The notes under the pieces were generated by a model. The model made no database searches and had not been told where the DNA came from. It saw nothing but the letters and a program-made list of their open reading frames with translations. The position numbers were made by a program, and so were the translations under genes. DNA of 36,267 nt from Zygnema circumcarinatum (taxonomy: Eukaryota; Streptophyta; Zygnematophyceae; Zygnematales; Zygnemataceae): positions 1,802,215 to 1,838,481 of the forward strand of contig CM074821.1 in NCBI GenBank assembly GCA_037447605.1. Reading direction: 5' to 3'. Below are positions 21,926 to 36,100 of the stretch, one piece after another (position 1 is the first letter of the stretch; every line of letters starts with the position of its first letter).

Positions 21926-22457
21926 GGAGATGAGAGGAAATATCCGGGAAGGAGCAGGAGAGACAAAGCGGGACAGAGTGTGGGAGAGAGAGCGGAAGTG
22001 AGGAAAGCTTAAGAGGGAAGGTGCAGATTAAGGAAGAAAACTGCTCAGCTTCTGTAACTTTTGCACTCAACGACCGTCTTACAACAAAACAAAACAAGAA
22101 AACAAGATTATCTCCTATTTTTTTTTCAGCAAGATAGAGTCTCGCTATGACTTTGAGTGGAAACCCATTGAAGATACAGTACCCTGCAATGCATGATCCA
22201 ATCACATCTCTTCACGTTGGATAAAGTGTTGAAGTGGCAAACCTAGATTGGTCCATGCCATCGAATAATCCTCATTGGAAACCCACCCTCTCCTATTTTT
22301 TTTTTTTAAATACGAAGTTATATGTTCGTTCCTAACTGGCAGTTGATTTTTTCTCGTGAACAGATACATGGCAAAGTGATGTGCGAGATCACCTGATAAT
22401 CGATTCAAATTGACCGATTCCAATTGGAGTTTAAACGCAATTTCTTCGATTTCGATC

Positions 22458-25400
22458 ATGGACACTGTTCCGTTCCAGTTTCCGTCGGATGGACGTCTCC
22501 TGACCACCGTGTACTCTCAACCGTTACGGCCTCCGTTGTGGCCGACGGAAATGGGGTCTACGTTATTTCCGCCGAGGTTTAACATTTTCCAGTCACCGGG
22601 GGGTTCAGGCTCGCCTGGAAGGTCGGTGTTTGGGGGAATGCAGGACGTGGGAGGGTTTCAGAGTGAAGAGAGAGCAGAATTTGGAAGGAAGGAAAAGGAC
22701 AAAAAAGACGGGAGAGAGCCGCGGAAGGAAGGGAGGCTAGAGTGGCCCAAGGCGAGAGTGATCCAATTACTTAAATTAATATACGAATTAGAGGGAGAGA
22801 GAGCTGGAATGAACGAAGATGGGACCAGGAAAAAACCCCTTTTAAATAGGGTTAAGAGAGCAGCATTTAGGGCGGCGTCAGCGATTCTATCCGCCGATGG
22901 GTTTCCGGTTACAGAGGATCAGGTGTGGAATAAAACCAAAAATGTGTTTGGAACGTGGCGGAAATTGAAAGCGCTTGTTAGTGGGCTTCCGGAAATTGGG
23001 GAAGAAAAACTGTACATGGAACGGAGGGAGAGAGTGAGAGCCGCTAAGCAGTGTGATTTCGATAAAGCGCTGCGCTCAAAGATTGTGAATTTTGACATAG
23101 GTCCAGAAATGGAATTTTATTTCGGGGAAGGGCCTGCAATGGTGGAGCCCTCAGCAGCTTTTGATTCAGTCACAGACGAAGATGGGTTTTTTAAGCATGT
23201 GGTGAAGAGAGTGAAGGACGGGTACTTGGCTGGAATGTATGATACGGAGGAGGAGGGAGAGGAGAGTGAGGAGGAGGAACAGGTAGGAGAGGAGGGACGG
23301 TTGAGGCCGTTCGAAGGAGTGGCAGAAGGAGGGGAGATGTTAGAGGAGGGGAGTCGGAAGCAGTGGAAGAAAAGGAAGGTGAGTGGTGGGAGAGGAGGCG
23401 GGAGAGGACGAGGGAGAGAGAAGAGGGAGAAGGGAGTGCAAGAGGGAGGGAATGAAGCCATGGAGCTTGTGAGAGCAGCAGCCGGGACAATGGGAGAGAG
23501 TAGTTTGGAAGCTGTGGGAGGAGGAGCAGACGGAGGAGGGGCGATGGTGTTGCTGGGAGGGGGAGGCGTTATATGGGGAGGGGGGGAGAGAGAGGAGGAG
23601 TTGAGAGAGGAGGAAATGAGAGAACCACGGAAAGACGGAAGGCTAGAGTGGCCCAGAGGGAGAGTGATTCAGCTTCTCAATTTGATACATGAGCTGGAGG
23701 GAGAGAGAGCGGTAGGGAACGAGGAGGGAGAGGGGGGTGGGAGTGTGATGGCTAACCGACCCCGACTTAATAAAGTGAGGAAAGCGACTTTTAGGGCAGC
23801 CTCAGCAGTACTTTCTGCAGATGGATTTCCAGTTACAGAGGACCAAGTGTGGAATAAAACGAAAAATGTTTTCAGTACCTGGCGGAAAATGAAAGTTTTG
23901 GCGAAAGAAATTCCCGAAATTGGTGAAGAAAATTTGTATATGGAGAGGAGGGAAAGACTGAGAGCGGTGAAACAATGCAGTTTTGACAAAGCCCTGCGAT
24001 CTCGAATTGTGAATTTCGATTTGGGTCCAGAAATGGAATTTTTTTTCGGCGACCGGCAAGGAGTTGCAGCCTCTCTGAGGGAGGCGAGAGGAGAAGAAGA
24101 TGATTTTTCGCGACATATTGTGACTAGGGTTAAGGAAGCATACATGGCTGGGATGTATGATACCGATGAAGAGACGATGAATGCGAGTGAGGAAGAAGAT
24201 GAAAGGGGGAGCAAGAAGAGGAAATCGATGTCGAGTTTAAGAGTGGGAGCTCTTGCGAGGACCGAAAAAGAAGCTAATTCTTGGGCTGATATTGATAGAG
24301 CTTTGGAACAGCAGCAGCAGCAGCAGCATAGTCAGGTTTCAAGCATGCAGTTAGTGGGACCTGAGGGAGGAGTTACTATGCTGGGAGGAGTAGCAGTAGG
24401 AGGAGGAGGAGGAGGAGGAGATGGGTCTGCAACGAGGACTGCAGGAGGAGAGGAGGAAAGAAAGAGGGAGAAAAAAGGGAAAGGTGAGAAGGGGCGTGTT
24501 CTATTCGATGCCACAATTCAGTTACAGTTACAGTTGCGGAAAGAACGGTTAAGTCTGGAAAAAATCAAAGCGGAAAATGAAGTGCTGAAGGGGCGGGGGA
24601 ACGGATCACATGAGGCGACCACTCAGTTACAGATGCAGTTACGGAGAGAACAGATTGCGTTGGAACGGATGAAAGCGGAAAACGAACTGTTGCGACTGAA
24701 AAACGATTCCGCTAAACTGAACAGCGAAGCGCAAGCGATTCAGTTGCGGAGAGAGGAGGTGCAGGCTCAAAATCTGAGACATCATAATCTGATAAACTTT
24801 TACCTCCGCATGTATCAGACGCAGATGGGTCTTCCTTCGAACACCGTTCAACAGATTCCGCAGATTCCGAGCAATGGAAACGCTAATTTTTCCACTCCTC
24901 AAACTGCTGATTTTGGACCTATTCCATCAGGCCCCCCTAGCTACCCTAATTCTGTGGGTCCCACATTGGCACGTCCTCCAAAATCTGCACAAGGAATGGG
25001 GCCGGCAGTTTACCCTAATTTTACCCCTCAGGCCGAGCCAGTAAAGCAGCGATCTAAAAGTCAGAGTTTGCGGTCTCTTAAGGGAGCTATCTCCTCCACA
25101 TCTTCCTCTCTCAACCTTAATAGAACTCCTGCTCATGGGGCAGCTAAGGCTATTTCTCCTTCTCCTGGGTCTCTCTCTATCCCTCTGTCTATCCCTCTCT
25201 CTCCTACCTCTACGTCTGTCTCAGCTGTTCCTGTATCCATGTCGATGTCTATCCCAGTGTCCCTTCCCCTTCCTGGTCCTACCACCATTCCTGTTCCCAT
25301 GCCACCCTGCGTCACCCTTCGCAATTCCGTTTCCATGTCCGTTCCACTTGACGGTTCTGTTCCTGCTACCGTTGGAGATGACGGGCACATGGAAGGTGAC

Positions 25401-25691
25401 GAGGACGTTGATGTGGAGGATGACCGACAGGATCCTATTGGAAGAGAGGGGGAGGGCGAGGGAGTGGGACTGGGAGAGGGCGAGGTAGTGGGAGTGGGAG
25501 TGGGAGAGGGAGAGGGAGTGGGAGTGGGGGAGGGAGAGGGGGAGGGAGAGGGAGAGGGAGTGGGAGTGGGAGTGGGAGAGGTAGATGGTACGGGTCTAGT
25601 GGATGAAGAAGAGGTGGTCTCTCCAGTAGAAGGAGGATTTGGGGCTTCAATTTCGGAGGGGGGGGAAGTAGAACCTTCTCAACCTGATTAA
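22458..25691 (+). CDS. Intronless 1077-aa protein with duplicated trihelix/Myb-SANT-like domain and coiled coils
   Basis: Seen: one uninterrupted frame from the first ATG. Two related blocks lie at about residues 84-260 and 390-567. Each has EPRK-x-GRLEWP, RVIQLL-x-LI-x-ELEGERA, ADGFPVTEDQVWNKTKNVF-x-TWRK, PEIGEE, YMERRER, FDKALRS, IVNFD-x-GPEMEF and AGMYDT. A basic/acidic linker separates them and a polyQ run (about 617-623) follows. Two related leucine-type coiled coils lie at about 684-794 (TQLQMQLRREQ, KAENELL). Then come a Ser/Pro-rich stretch and a (GEGEGVGV)n tail at about 995-1045. Known: W-x-K-x-K helices of this kind occur in trihelix and Myb/SANT-like DNA-binding domains. Inferred: a DNA-binding nuclear protein that dimerises. 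It lacks introns where its neighbours are intron-rich, so a retrogene or transposon-derived origin is possible. Confidence 0.75.
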   Translation: MDTVPFQFPSDGRLLTTVYSQPLRPPLWPTEMGSTLFPPRFNIFQSPGGSGSPGRSVFGGMQDVGGFQSEERAEFGRKEKDKKDGREPRKEGRLEWPKARVIQLLKLIYELEGERAGMNEDGTRKKPLLNRVKRAAFRAASAILSADGFPVTEDQVWNKTKNVFGTWRKLKALVSGLPEIGEEKLYMERRERVRAAKQCDFDKALRSKIVNFDIGPEMEFYFGEGPAMVEPSAAFDSVTDEDGFFKHVVKRVKDGYLAGMYDTEEEGEESEEEEQVGEEGRLRPFEGVAEGGEMLEEGSRKQWKKRKVSGGRGGGRGRGREKREKGVQEGGNEAMELVRAAAGTMGESSLEAVGGGADGGGAMVLLGGGGVIWGGGEREEELREEEMREPRKDGRLEWPRGRVIQLLNLIHELEGERAVGNEEGEGGGSVMANRPRLNKVRKATFRAASAVLSADGFPVTEDQVWNKTKNVFSTWRKMKVLAKEIPEIGEENLYMERRERLRAVKQCSFDKALRSRIVNFDLGPEMEFFFGDRQGVAASLREARGEEDDFSRHIVTRVKEAYMAGMYDTDEETMNASEEEDERGSKKRKSMSSLRVGALARTEKEANSWADIDRALEQQQQQQHSQVSSMQLVGPEGGVTMLGGVAVGGGGGGGDGSATRTAGGEEERKREKKGKGEKGRVLFDATIQLQLQLRKERLSLEKIKAENEVLKGRGNGSHEATTQLQMQLRREQIALERMKAENELLRLKNDSAKLNSEAQAIQLRREEVQAQNLRHHNLINFYLRMYQTQMGLPSNTVQQIPQIPSNGNANFSTPQTADFGPIPSGPPSYPNSVGPTLARPPKSAQGMGPAVYPNFTPQAEPVKQRSKSQSLRSLKGAISSTSSSLNLNRTPAHGAAKAISPSPGSLSIPLSIPLSPTSTSVSAVPVSMSMSIPVSLPLPGPTTIPVPMPPCVTLRNSVSMSVPLDGSVPATVGDDGHMEGDEDVDVEDDRQDPIGREGEGEGVGLGEGEVVGVGVGEGEGVGVGEGEGEGEGEGVGVGVGEVDGTGLVDEEEVVSPVEGGFGASISEGGEVEPSQPD
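25443..25590. repeat. GGGAGT/GAGGGA minisatellite inside a coding region
   Basis: Seen: about 145 bp of GGGAGTGGGAGAGGGCGAG-like units, in frame, encoding the GEGEGVGV tail of the 1077-aa protein. The DNA is of the same class as the non-coding tracts at 1325-1590 and 3645-3767. Confidence 0.8.
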
Positions 25692-26027
25692 AATGCCAAT
25701 GACTTGGTTGGTCTAGTTGCCATTTGTATAGAGGACGTAGTTAACCTTTAGTTGGGTTAATGCAAGGTGGTTCTATGTTCAACATAACAGGTTCCGTTTC
25801 GCTATATATAGTTCAATAAACTGAAGCGGAGATAAGAAGCATATAGCTGGAACGTAGTGTTTTGTAAGGTTTAGGGTTCCAAATGCTTCTAGGGTTGTGA
25901 GTGCTTTAGTTATCATGTTTGGTGCTGAAGGTGCTGCTTGGTAAGTCTTTGTCTATGTGGATATTTTTTGCTGTGGGACTGTTGAACTGAAAAATCCTTC
26001 ACATAGAATCTGTACTTATCCGTTAGT
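25692..26027. other. Convergent spacer
   Basis: About 335 bp between the stop of the 1077-aa gene and the stop of the duplicated terminal exon. It holds AT-rich sequence consistent with 3' UTRs and a TTTAGGGTTCC telo-like word at about 25870. Nothing else was seen. Confidence 0.5.
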
Positions 26028-26179
26028 TCATTTTTCCAAGTTTTGCGTCACTTGCCCCTCTGATTTTTGCTGGTTAACCGGTTTGTCGCTGGAACACGCC
26101 ACATTGGACCAATTGTGGAATTCATAAGCGGCGTCCCAACATGAGGTAAGGCATATAACTGCATCCATTGTTTCAGCGT
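26028..26179 (-). other. Second copy of the FkbM terminal exon (exon 8b)
   Basis: Seen: a CTTCCCCTGCAG acceptor, then a 152-nt phase-1 exon reading DAETMDAVICLTSCW, AAYEF, NWSNVACSS and a new tail ending NLEK before TGA. It has the same length and entry phase as exon 8a (27235-27084) about 1.06 kb upstream. The first 33 residues resemble exon 8a and copy 1; after CSS the tail is unrelated. Flanking intron sequence is also duplicated: ACGATGAAACGGAGAGGGAA near 26446 and ACGATGAAATGGAGAGGGAA near 27471. Inferred: either a mutually exclusive alternative last exon or a stranded duplicate. All visible splice and reading signals are intact. Confidence 0.75.
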
Positions 26180-27083
26180 CTGCAGGGGAAGACAAGGTCA
26201 CATGGACCATACTTTAGTGTTCGATTGACTTGTTTGGTCTGAAACACGAGAAATCTTTGACTCCATAAGTAACTTTGGTGCGGTTAGAATCACGCAGGCA
26301 TTCACTTGACGAGGTGCGAGGCACAGGAATTGACTGACTTTATACTGAATGTCTATTGAGACGGTGGGTCAAGAATAGAAAGGATCTAGCGGGAGAAGCA
26401 AAGTGGTACAGAGAGAGAGGGGAGGAAGGGGACAGCGAGAGGAAACGATGAAACGGAGAGGGAAAAGGAAAAGTTTCTTAGCGGAGGACAGTTGCGGGCG
26501 GGCGGGCTCAAGGCTTTCTCCGAGTTGAGATATTCTAATCCTGCCTCTTGCAGAACTTTCAGCATACTCAATCGAGCAAGAGCAATACGACTCTCTCGGT
26601 ATCCTCCATATCCAAAACGATCAAATGAAACGATACATACATACGATGATGACATATACGATGATGATATGATACGATGGAATGGGCCGAAAGTCCCCAG
26701 AACAAAGAAAAGAGAAGAAAGCATACATCTCGATGCTGAAGAGAGGGAGAGGGAGAGGGAGAGGGAGTCCTTTGTTGCGAGGTTTCTGTTGGTCCTGAAA
26801 GAGGTAGACAGTCTAGGCTAAGTATTCGAGTTGGAATGAGTGCATGCATGCACCCTAATACCAACCAGAATAAGTTCAAAGTCATGTATCCACATCTATT
26901 ATTTCTGAACATATAAAATATATCGAATTCAATAATTTTTCACATTAAGGCACGGGTTACTAACGAGGAATTTGCCCCGAAAGGGCGCCAATGGTCGTCG
27001 GCGGTAGCGTGACGAGCGTCACGTAGGCAATGTCCGGAACACATGCATATGCTTGCAAAGCCGCCGGCGACGCTCCTTTCTCA
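26180..27083. other. Interval between the two terminal exons
   Basis: About 900 bp. It holds the duplicated intron flank (about 26340-26500), GA-rich words, a CATACATACGATGATG stretch near 26635-26680, and no further FkbM exon. If exon 8b is used, this is intron. Confidence 0.5.
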
Positions 27084-31027
<3,944 letters not shown>

Positions 31028-31309
31028 TGAGACGGGGAGGGAGGGTGAAAGTATGGGAGAGAGAGGAAGGAAAAAGGAGAGAGAGAGAGAGGAGAGGAAA
31101 GGGGGAGAGAGGGTGGGAGAGGGCGAGAGGGTGGGGAGCGAGAGTGGGCGGAGAGAAAGTGTGCGTGGGAGAGGGAGACGCGCGCCGATTGGCCGGCGAG
31201 CGGTCCAATACGTGCCGCGTCGGTGGAGCGATGTACGGCCGGCTCCGCTACAGTCCACAAAATCCATCGGGACCGTTTTGGGGTCGTTTTCGGCCCGGGT
31301 TCATCAGGA

Positions 31310-31445
31310 GCAGACGTGGCATCAACGTGACACCGACGTGGATGCCACGTCGGTGAAAATGTCATGACATTAACCAGTCGTGTGCATCCACGTGGCAGTC
31401 TTGCTCCGTCCGATGCCATGCTGACGGTCCTGGTGCCACGTCACC
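31310..31445. promoter_or_regulatory. ACGT/CCGAC motif cluster with a 25-bp palindrome, upstream of FkbM copy 2
   Basis: Seen: ACGTGGCA at about 31314; an 11-bp inverted repeat, CACCGACGTGG at 31331-31341 and its exact complement CCACGTCGGTG at 31345-31355, separated by ATG; a G-box CACGTG at 31389-31394; and GCCACGTCAC at about 31436. Known: ACCGAC is the DRE/CRT core and ACGTGG/CACGTG are ABRE/G-box cores in plants. Inferred: a stress- or light-responsive promoter element of the minus-strand gene starting at 31027. Confidence 0.45.
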
Positions 31446-32338
31446 TCGAAGGCCATGAGCGACCCTCCCCCGCTCCAACGTCAGAGTCTGCAAGCGCGTG
31501 CATGGGCGAGTAGAAGACCTTCGTACTTTTGCGGTTGGGGCTAGATTCCATTAAACCCTAAAACCCTTAAAAAACCCTAAAAACCTTCTTCTTCTTCGTC
31601 TTCTTCTAGGCCAAAACAACAACAGCAACAATAACAGCATGCTTAGCTTGGGCCTTCAACAGGATCTCGGGTTCTATGTGAGGCTCTCGGCCACGATGTT
31701 CCACCAACTGCGTTAATGACGTTCACTATGCTCAAGAACATTGGCGATATGCCGATACTATCGAGCGCAATAGTATCGATGCCCAGAGATCACAATAGTA
31801 TCAAAACGGACTGAACGCGAATGTATCGAACCGAACCGAATCGGAGAGGAGTTGGAGGCCTTCAAAAGCAAAAAGGGTCATAGAACGCTTGATGCTAAAT
31901 GTGAATGAAAGACTGAGATTCAACTCAATGTCCATGTGTGATCGAAATAACTATGTTGAGTGGAATTCGTTTCAAGATGCTGTACATGCATTCAGCAGCC
32001 GTACAGTTTCCATGAAATGAACAAGTAAAAGGCGCCAAATCAAAGAGAGGCAGAACTATAGTCCATGTAAACGGCGTATTAGAACATAAAACGGGAAGGT
32101 GAAATATACCATTTACGAATCGTGAATTCGGATAAGGTCAGTCTACGTGATTGATTTTCTCTCGCTCTCAGTTTCTCCCTCTCACTCTCCCTCTCCCTCT
32201 CCCTCTCTCTCCCTCTCCCTCTCCCCCTCCCCCTCCCCCTCCCCCTCCCCCTCCCTCTCCCTCCCTCCCTCCCTCCTAGGGAATTGAGTCTAATTTAACA
32301 TAATGCATTTCAATGCAAACAAAGGGAGGGAGACGTTC
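31446..32338. other. Spacer between FkbM copy 2 and the retroelement
   Basis: About 890 bp with no gene. It contains AAACCCTAAAACCC-type telo-box words (31553-31585), a CGATA-rich segment (about 31745-31850), and a (CCCTCT)n/(CCCCCT)n tract (about 32170-32278) ending just before the LTR. Confidence 0.55.
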
Positions 32339-32973
32339 TGTAACGGACCGCGGGGCTAATCCCTCCTCGGTCGTGCGCGGAATCTCCCTCAGCCTGCACT
32401 CAGCGTCTGAATCAAGAAAGTCAGGGAGAGAGAGAGAGAGGGAGAGCTTCAGAGGGTGGCGCAGCCCTGGGCAGGGGTGCAACCGTATGCCGGTACGTTC
32501 GTTGGGTGACGACAGTCACCCACGCCCCTTTACGCTTCCCCCGTTGAACCTCCTACCAGCATGGAGGATTGGAAGTGTGGCTGCCCAATGGCGTATCAAG
32601 ACAGAAACCTTCTCACCCGAATGGGTCGTAGGTACAATGCATGAACGCTTCACCGCGATTCGGGCAGCCGCTGCTGCTGCCAGCGACGTGGCGCTGGCCG
32701 CCAGACAAGCTGCTGCACGATCGATCCTACGCCGCCGGGGTTCGGACGACAAATTCGTCCGCATTCAACGCGAACCTCGCATCAGACGGGATGACTCCAA
32801 GCATGCCTCCAAAACGCTACAAACCCCACGACCTCCGCAGGCGTTCGATCCTAAGACCCACCAGTTCCCAGTGGTCCTCTACGCTGACCACTTACCAAGG
32901 CCTCGGGTGAGAGTACTAGGGCCGGAGTGCGCCCTGAGTACACCTCAGAGTAGGCGTATGGCGTTTAGCTACA
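32339..32973 (-). repeat. Putative 3' LTR of the gypsy element
   Basis: Seen: on the minus strand the segment begins TGTAGC right after a polypurine-like CTGGGGGAGTAA and ends GTTACA, giving the expected TG...CA ends with a short TGTA/TACA inverted terminus, 635 bp. The other LTR is outside the window, so the limits are inferred. A plus-strand open frame (32313-33029) across it is taken as incidental. Confidence 0.5.
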
Positions 32974-33110
32974 TTACTCCCCCAGCGAATGTAGACGCCC
33001 TACCGTTCGCATTAATGCTTGAGTGGTAAAAGGCGGCTTCGTGTTTCAGCGGCGCAGCGTCGAACTCATTGATAGCGGGAGGGGCTCAGCGATAATCGGT
33101 CAAGTCCTTT

Positions 33111-36100
33111 TCAGGAGTTAGCGAGGCGGCTCGGGGAACCCCGAGCGCCTAGCCAGCTCTCTACTGGCATAGCGCCTCCCCGATACAAGTTGATGAGCTC
33201 TTGGCAATTGGTTAAGTTGCCCTCGGCTTCCCATGTGCTATGTTCAACCCCATAGCCCAACCATTTCACGAGGTATTCGTGACGGGAAGATCGACCCTTT
33301 CTCACGAGACGGTGGGCTTGAATGGTTTCAACTTCATACTCAAGTTCACCCTCAAGTTCCACTGGTGGGGGAGGTGGCTGGATCCTCCCATCGCTACGGT
33401 AGACCTTTAGCAAGCCCACATGAAAGACCGGATGCACCTTCATGTGGGATGGTAAATCCAACCTGTAAGCGACATCATTGATTCGCTTCCCGACCCTGAA
33501 AGGTCCGATGAAGCGGGGCCACAGCTTACGTGTTCCGCCATAAGCTTTGAGTCTCAAGTTCGCCGTACTTAACAACACCTCATCGCCCTCATTGAAGGTG
33601 AGTCGGGTACGATGACGGTCAGCATAGGCCTTCTGTCTCGACTAGGGCGCTAGCAGGGTCTACCGTGCCCTCTGCAGCGCCTCAGACATAAGCCGGACAG
33701 AAGATTTGACTGCGGGAGGTTGAGGCCTATCAGTCCCTCTCATGCTCCAAGGATCGGGGGTTCTGTGGACACCCATGTTCCACGGATCAGGGGGCTGATC
33801 CCTTGGCTGCAGGGGATTAAGAGGATGCTGACCAAAGTTCAGGAAGAAAGGGGTGGTACCAATGGATTCCTGGTAAGCATTATTGATGGCATATTCAGCC
33901 ACTGGGAGCAGTTCATCGCACCCATCCGGGGTAGGTCCCACATAATGCCGGAGATAATCCTCCAAGATCCGGTTCACCCGTTCCGTCTGGCCATCAGTTT
34001 GCGGGTGGAAAGCTGTACTCAATGCCTGCTTGGTCCCAACGATTTTGAGAACTTCCGTCCAAAAATGGCCGGTGAATCGTGGGTCACGGTCAGACACAAT
34101 CTCTGACTGAAGACCATGCTGGCTCCACGCTTTGTCAACATACAACCGTGCAATCTCTTCGGCCCCAGCTGACTTAGTAGTTGGTGCAAAGTGCACCATC
34201 TTGCTGAGCCGATCGACAAAGACGAGGATGGAGTCATGCCCCCGAGGTGTCACAGGAAGATCTGTGATCAAGTCCATACCCACACTGTCCCATTTCCGAA
34301 AAGGAGGTGTGAGGGGTTGCAGCTGGCCAGGGATCCTGCCAGTGCGGGGTTTGTTTCGTTGACAAGTTGGACAAGCGAGTACATACGCTTTCACGTCCCT
34401 CGAGAGTCCAGGCCACCAGAACTCTCGGAGCAGTGCCTCACGGGTTTTGGCAACACCCATGTGACCCCTGTACGGAGGATCATGGAGCTCACTCAGAATG
34501 AGCTGCCGTACAGTTCCGGCCTTGGGCACGACCAACTGCTGGCCGTGGTACCAGAATCCGTCCTTAGACACCACTTTGTCCTTATAGCCATTACCTTGGC
34601 CATCCAGGAACAAAGGATCACCAGTATACCCCTCCTGAATCATCTGTCTGAGATCAGAGAGAGCAGGAGGGTCGACTGCGTCACTGGTGGAGGGATCTAT
34701 GACAAAGCATACTGGAGACGGAGACTCGGGGTTGGCTGGCCCCTCACCTCTGTCATCTCGTTCCACCAACACTCGAGTCGACGAGCGCACCATCCAGGCA
34801 AGATGCCGAGGCTGCCTGCTCAGTGGGTCTGCTACATTCAACCTTCCGGGCCGATAAACCCACTGGCAGTCAAACCTTTGGAGGAACTCAGACCAGCGTG
34901 CCTGCCGCCTAGACAGGGTCTGTTGGGTTGAGAGGAACGTCAGCGGGCGGTGGTCAGTGACCAGCGTGACCGCTTTCGCCCCCTCTAAATAGCACCGCCA
35001 TGTCCTCAGGGCGTGAACAACTGCAAGCAGTTCCTGTTCTGTTGGAGAATAGTTGCGCTCAGCGGGATTCATTTTGCGACTTTCATAAGCCAGAGGCTGA
35101 CCATCTTGGAACAAGACGGCACCCAAGGCGAATCCCGAAGCGTCACAAACCACTTCATAAGGCTTGGACGGGTCCGCTAAACGGAGAGTAGGTGCGGTAA
35201 CAAGTGCATGGCGGACACCCTCGAATGCTTCCTGGCACACAGGGGTCCATACAAAGGGGACACCGAAACGTGTCAAATTAGTCAAAGGAGTAACCAATTT
35301 ACTAAACCCTTGGATGAACTTACGAAAACAATTCGCAAATCCCAAGAATGACCTCAACTGATGTAAGTCAGTCGGTGCTGCCCAAGTTTCTACCGCCGAA
35401 ACCTTGGCAGGGTCTGGCCGAAGGCCCTGATCATTCAGGATATGCCCAAGATAAAGCAACTCACGTTGCATGAAGTGACACTTCTTCCTCTTGGCATAAA
35501 ATTTGTGTTTCCTGAGTACCTCAAACACTTTTCGAACGTGTTCAAGATGCTCTTCCTCCGTCTTACTGAAGACAAGGATATCATCGAGGTAAACCAAAAC
35601 AAATTCGTCCATGCCTATGAACATCTCGTTCATCACAGCTTGGAAAGTTGCCGGGGCATTAGTCAATCCAAAGGGCAACACCTTATATTGGAAATGACCA
35701 ATCGGCGTCCGGAACGCAGTTTTTGGCACATCAGCTTCCGTGACGCGGATCTGATGGTACCCTTGAGCAAGATCAAGTGACGTAAACACTTTGGCGCCGT
35801 GAAGACGATCCAGCAGATCATCGATACGTGGTAAAGCAAATCGATTCTTTACGGTGATCTTGTTGAGTGCGCGATAATCAATACACATCCTCAACGAGCC
35901 ATCTTTCTTCCCAACAAACAAGATGGGCGCCCCAAAGGGGCTCTGACTGGGTTCTATCCAGCCTTTCTCTCGTAAAGTTGTTAATTGCTTACGCATCTCC
36001 TCAGCTTCTTTCGGGCTTAACCGATAGATCGGCCGCCAAGGCGGCTTTTGCTCAGGCTCAAGAGGGATCGTGTGCCCGACTCCTCGAGACGGTGGCAACC

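Noticed and set aside
32313-33029. Plus-strand open frame of 238 codons
   Set aside because: It lies across the putative LTR in antisense and shows no domain.
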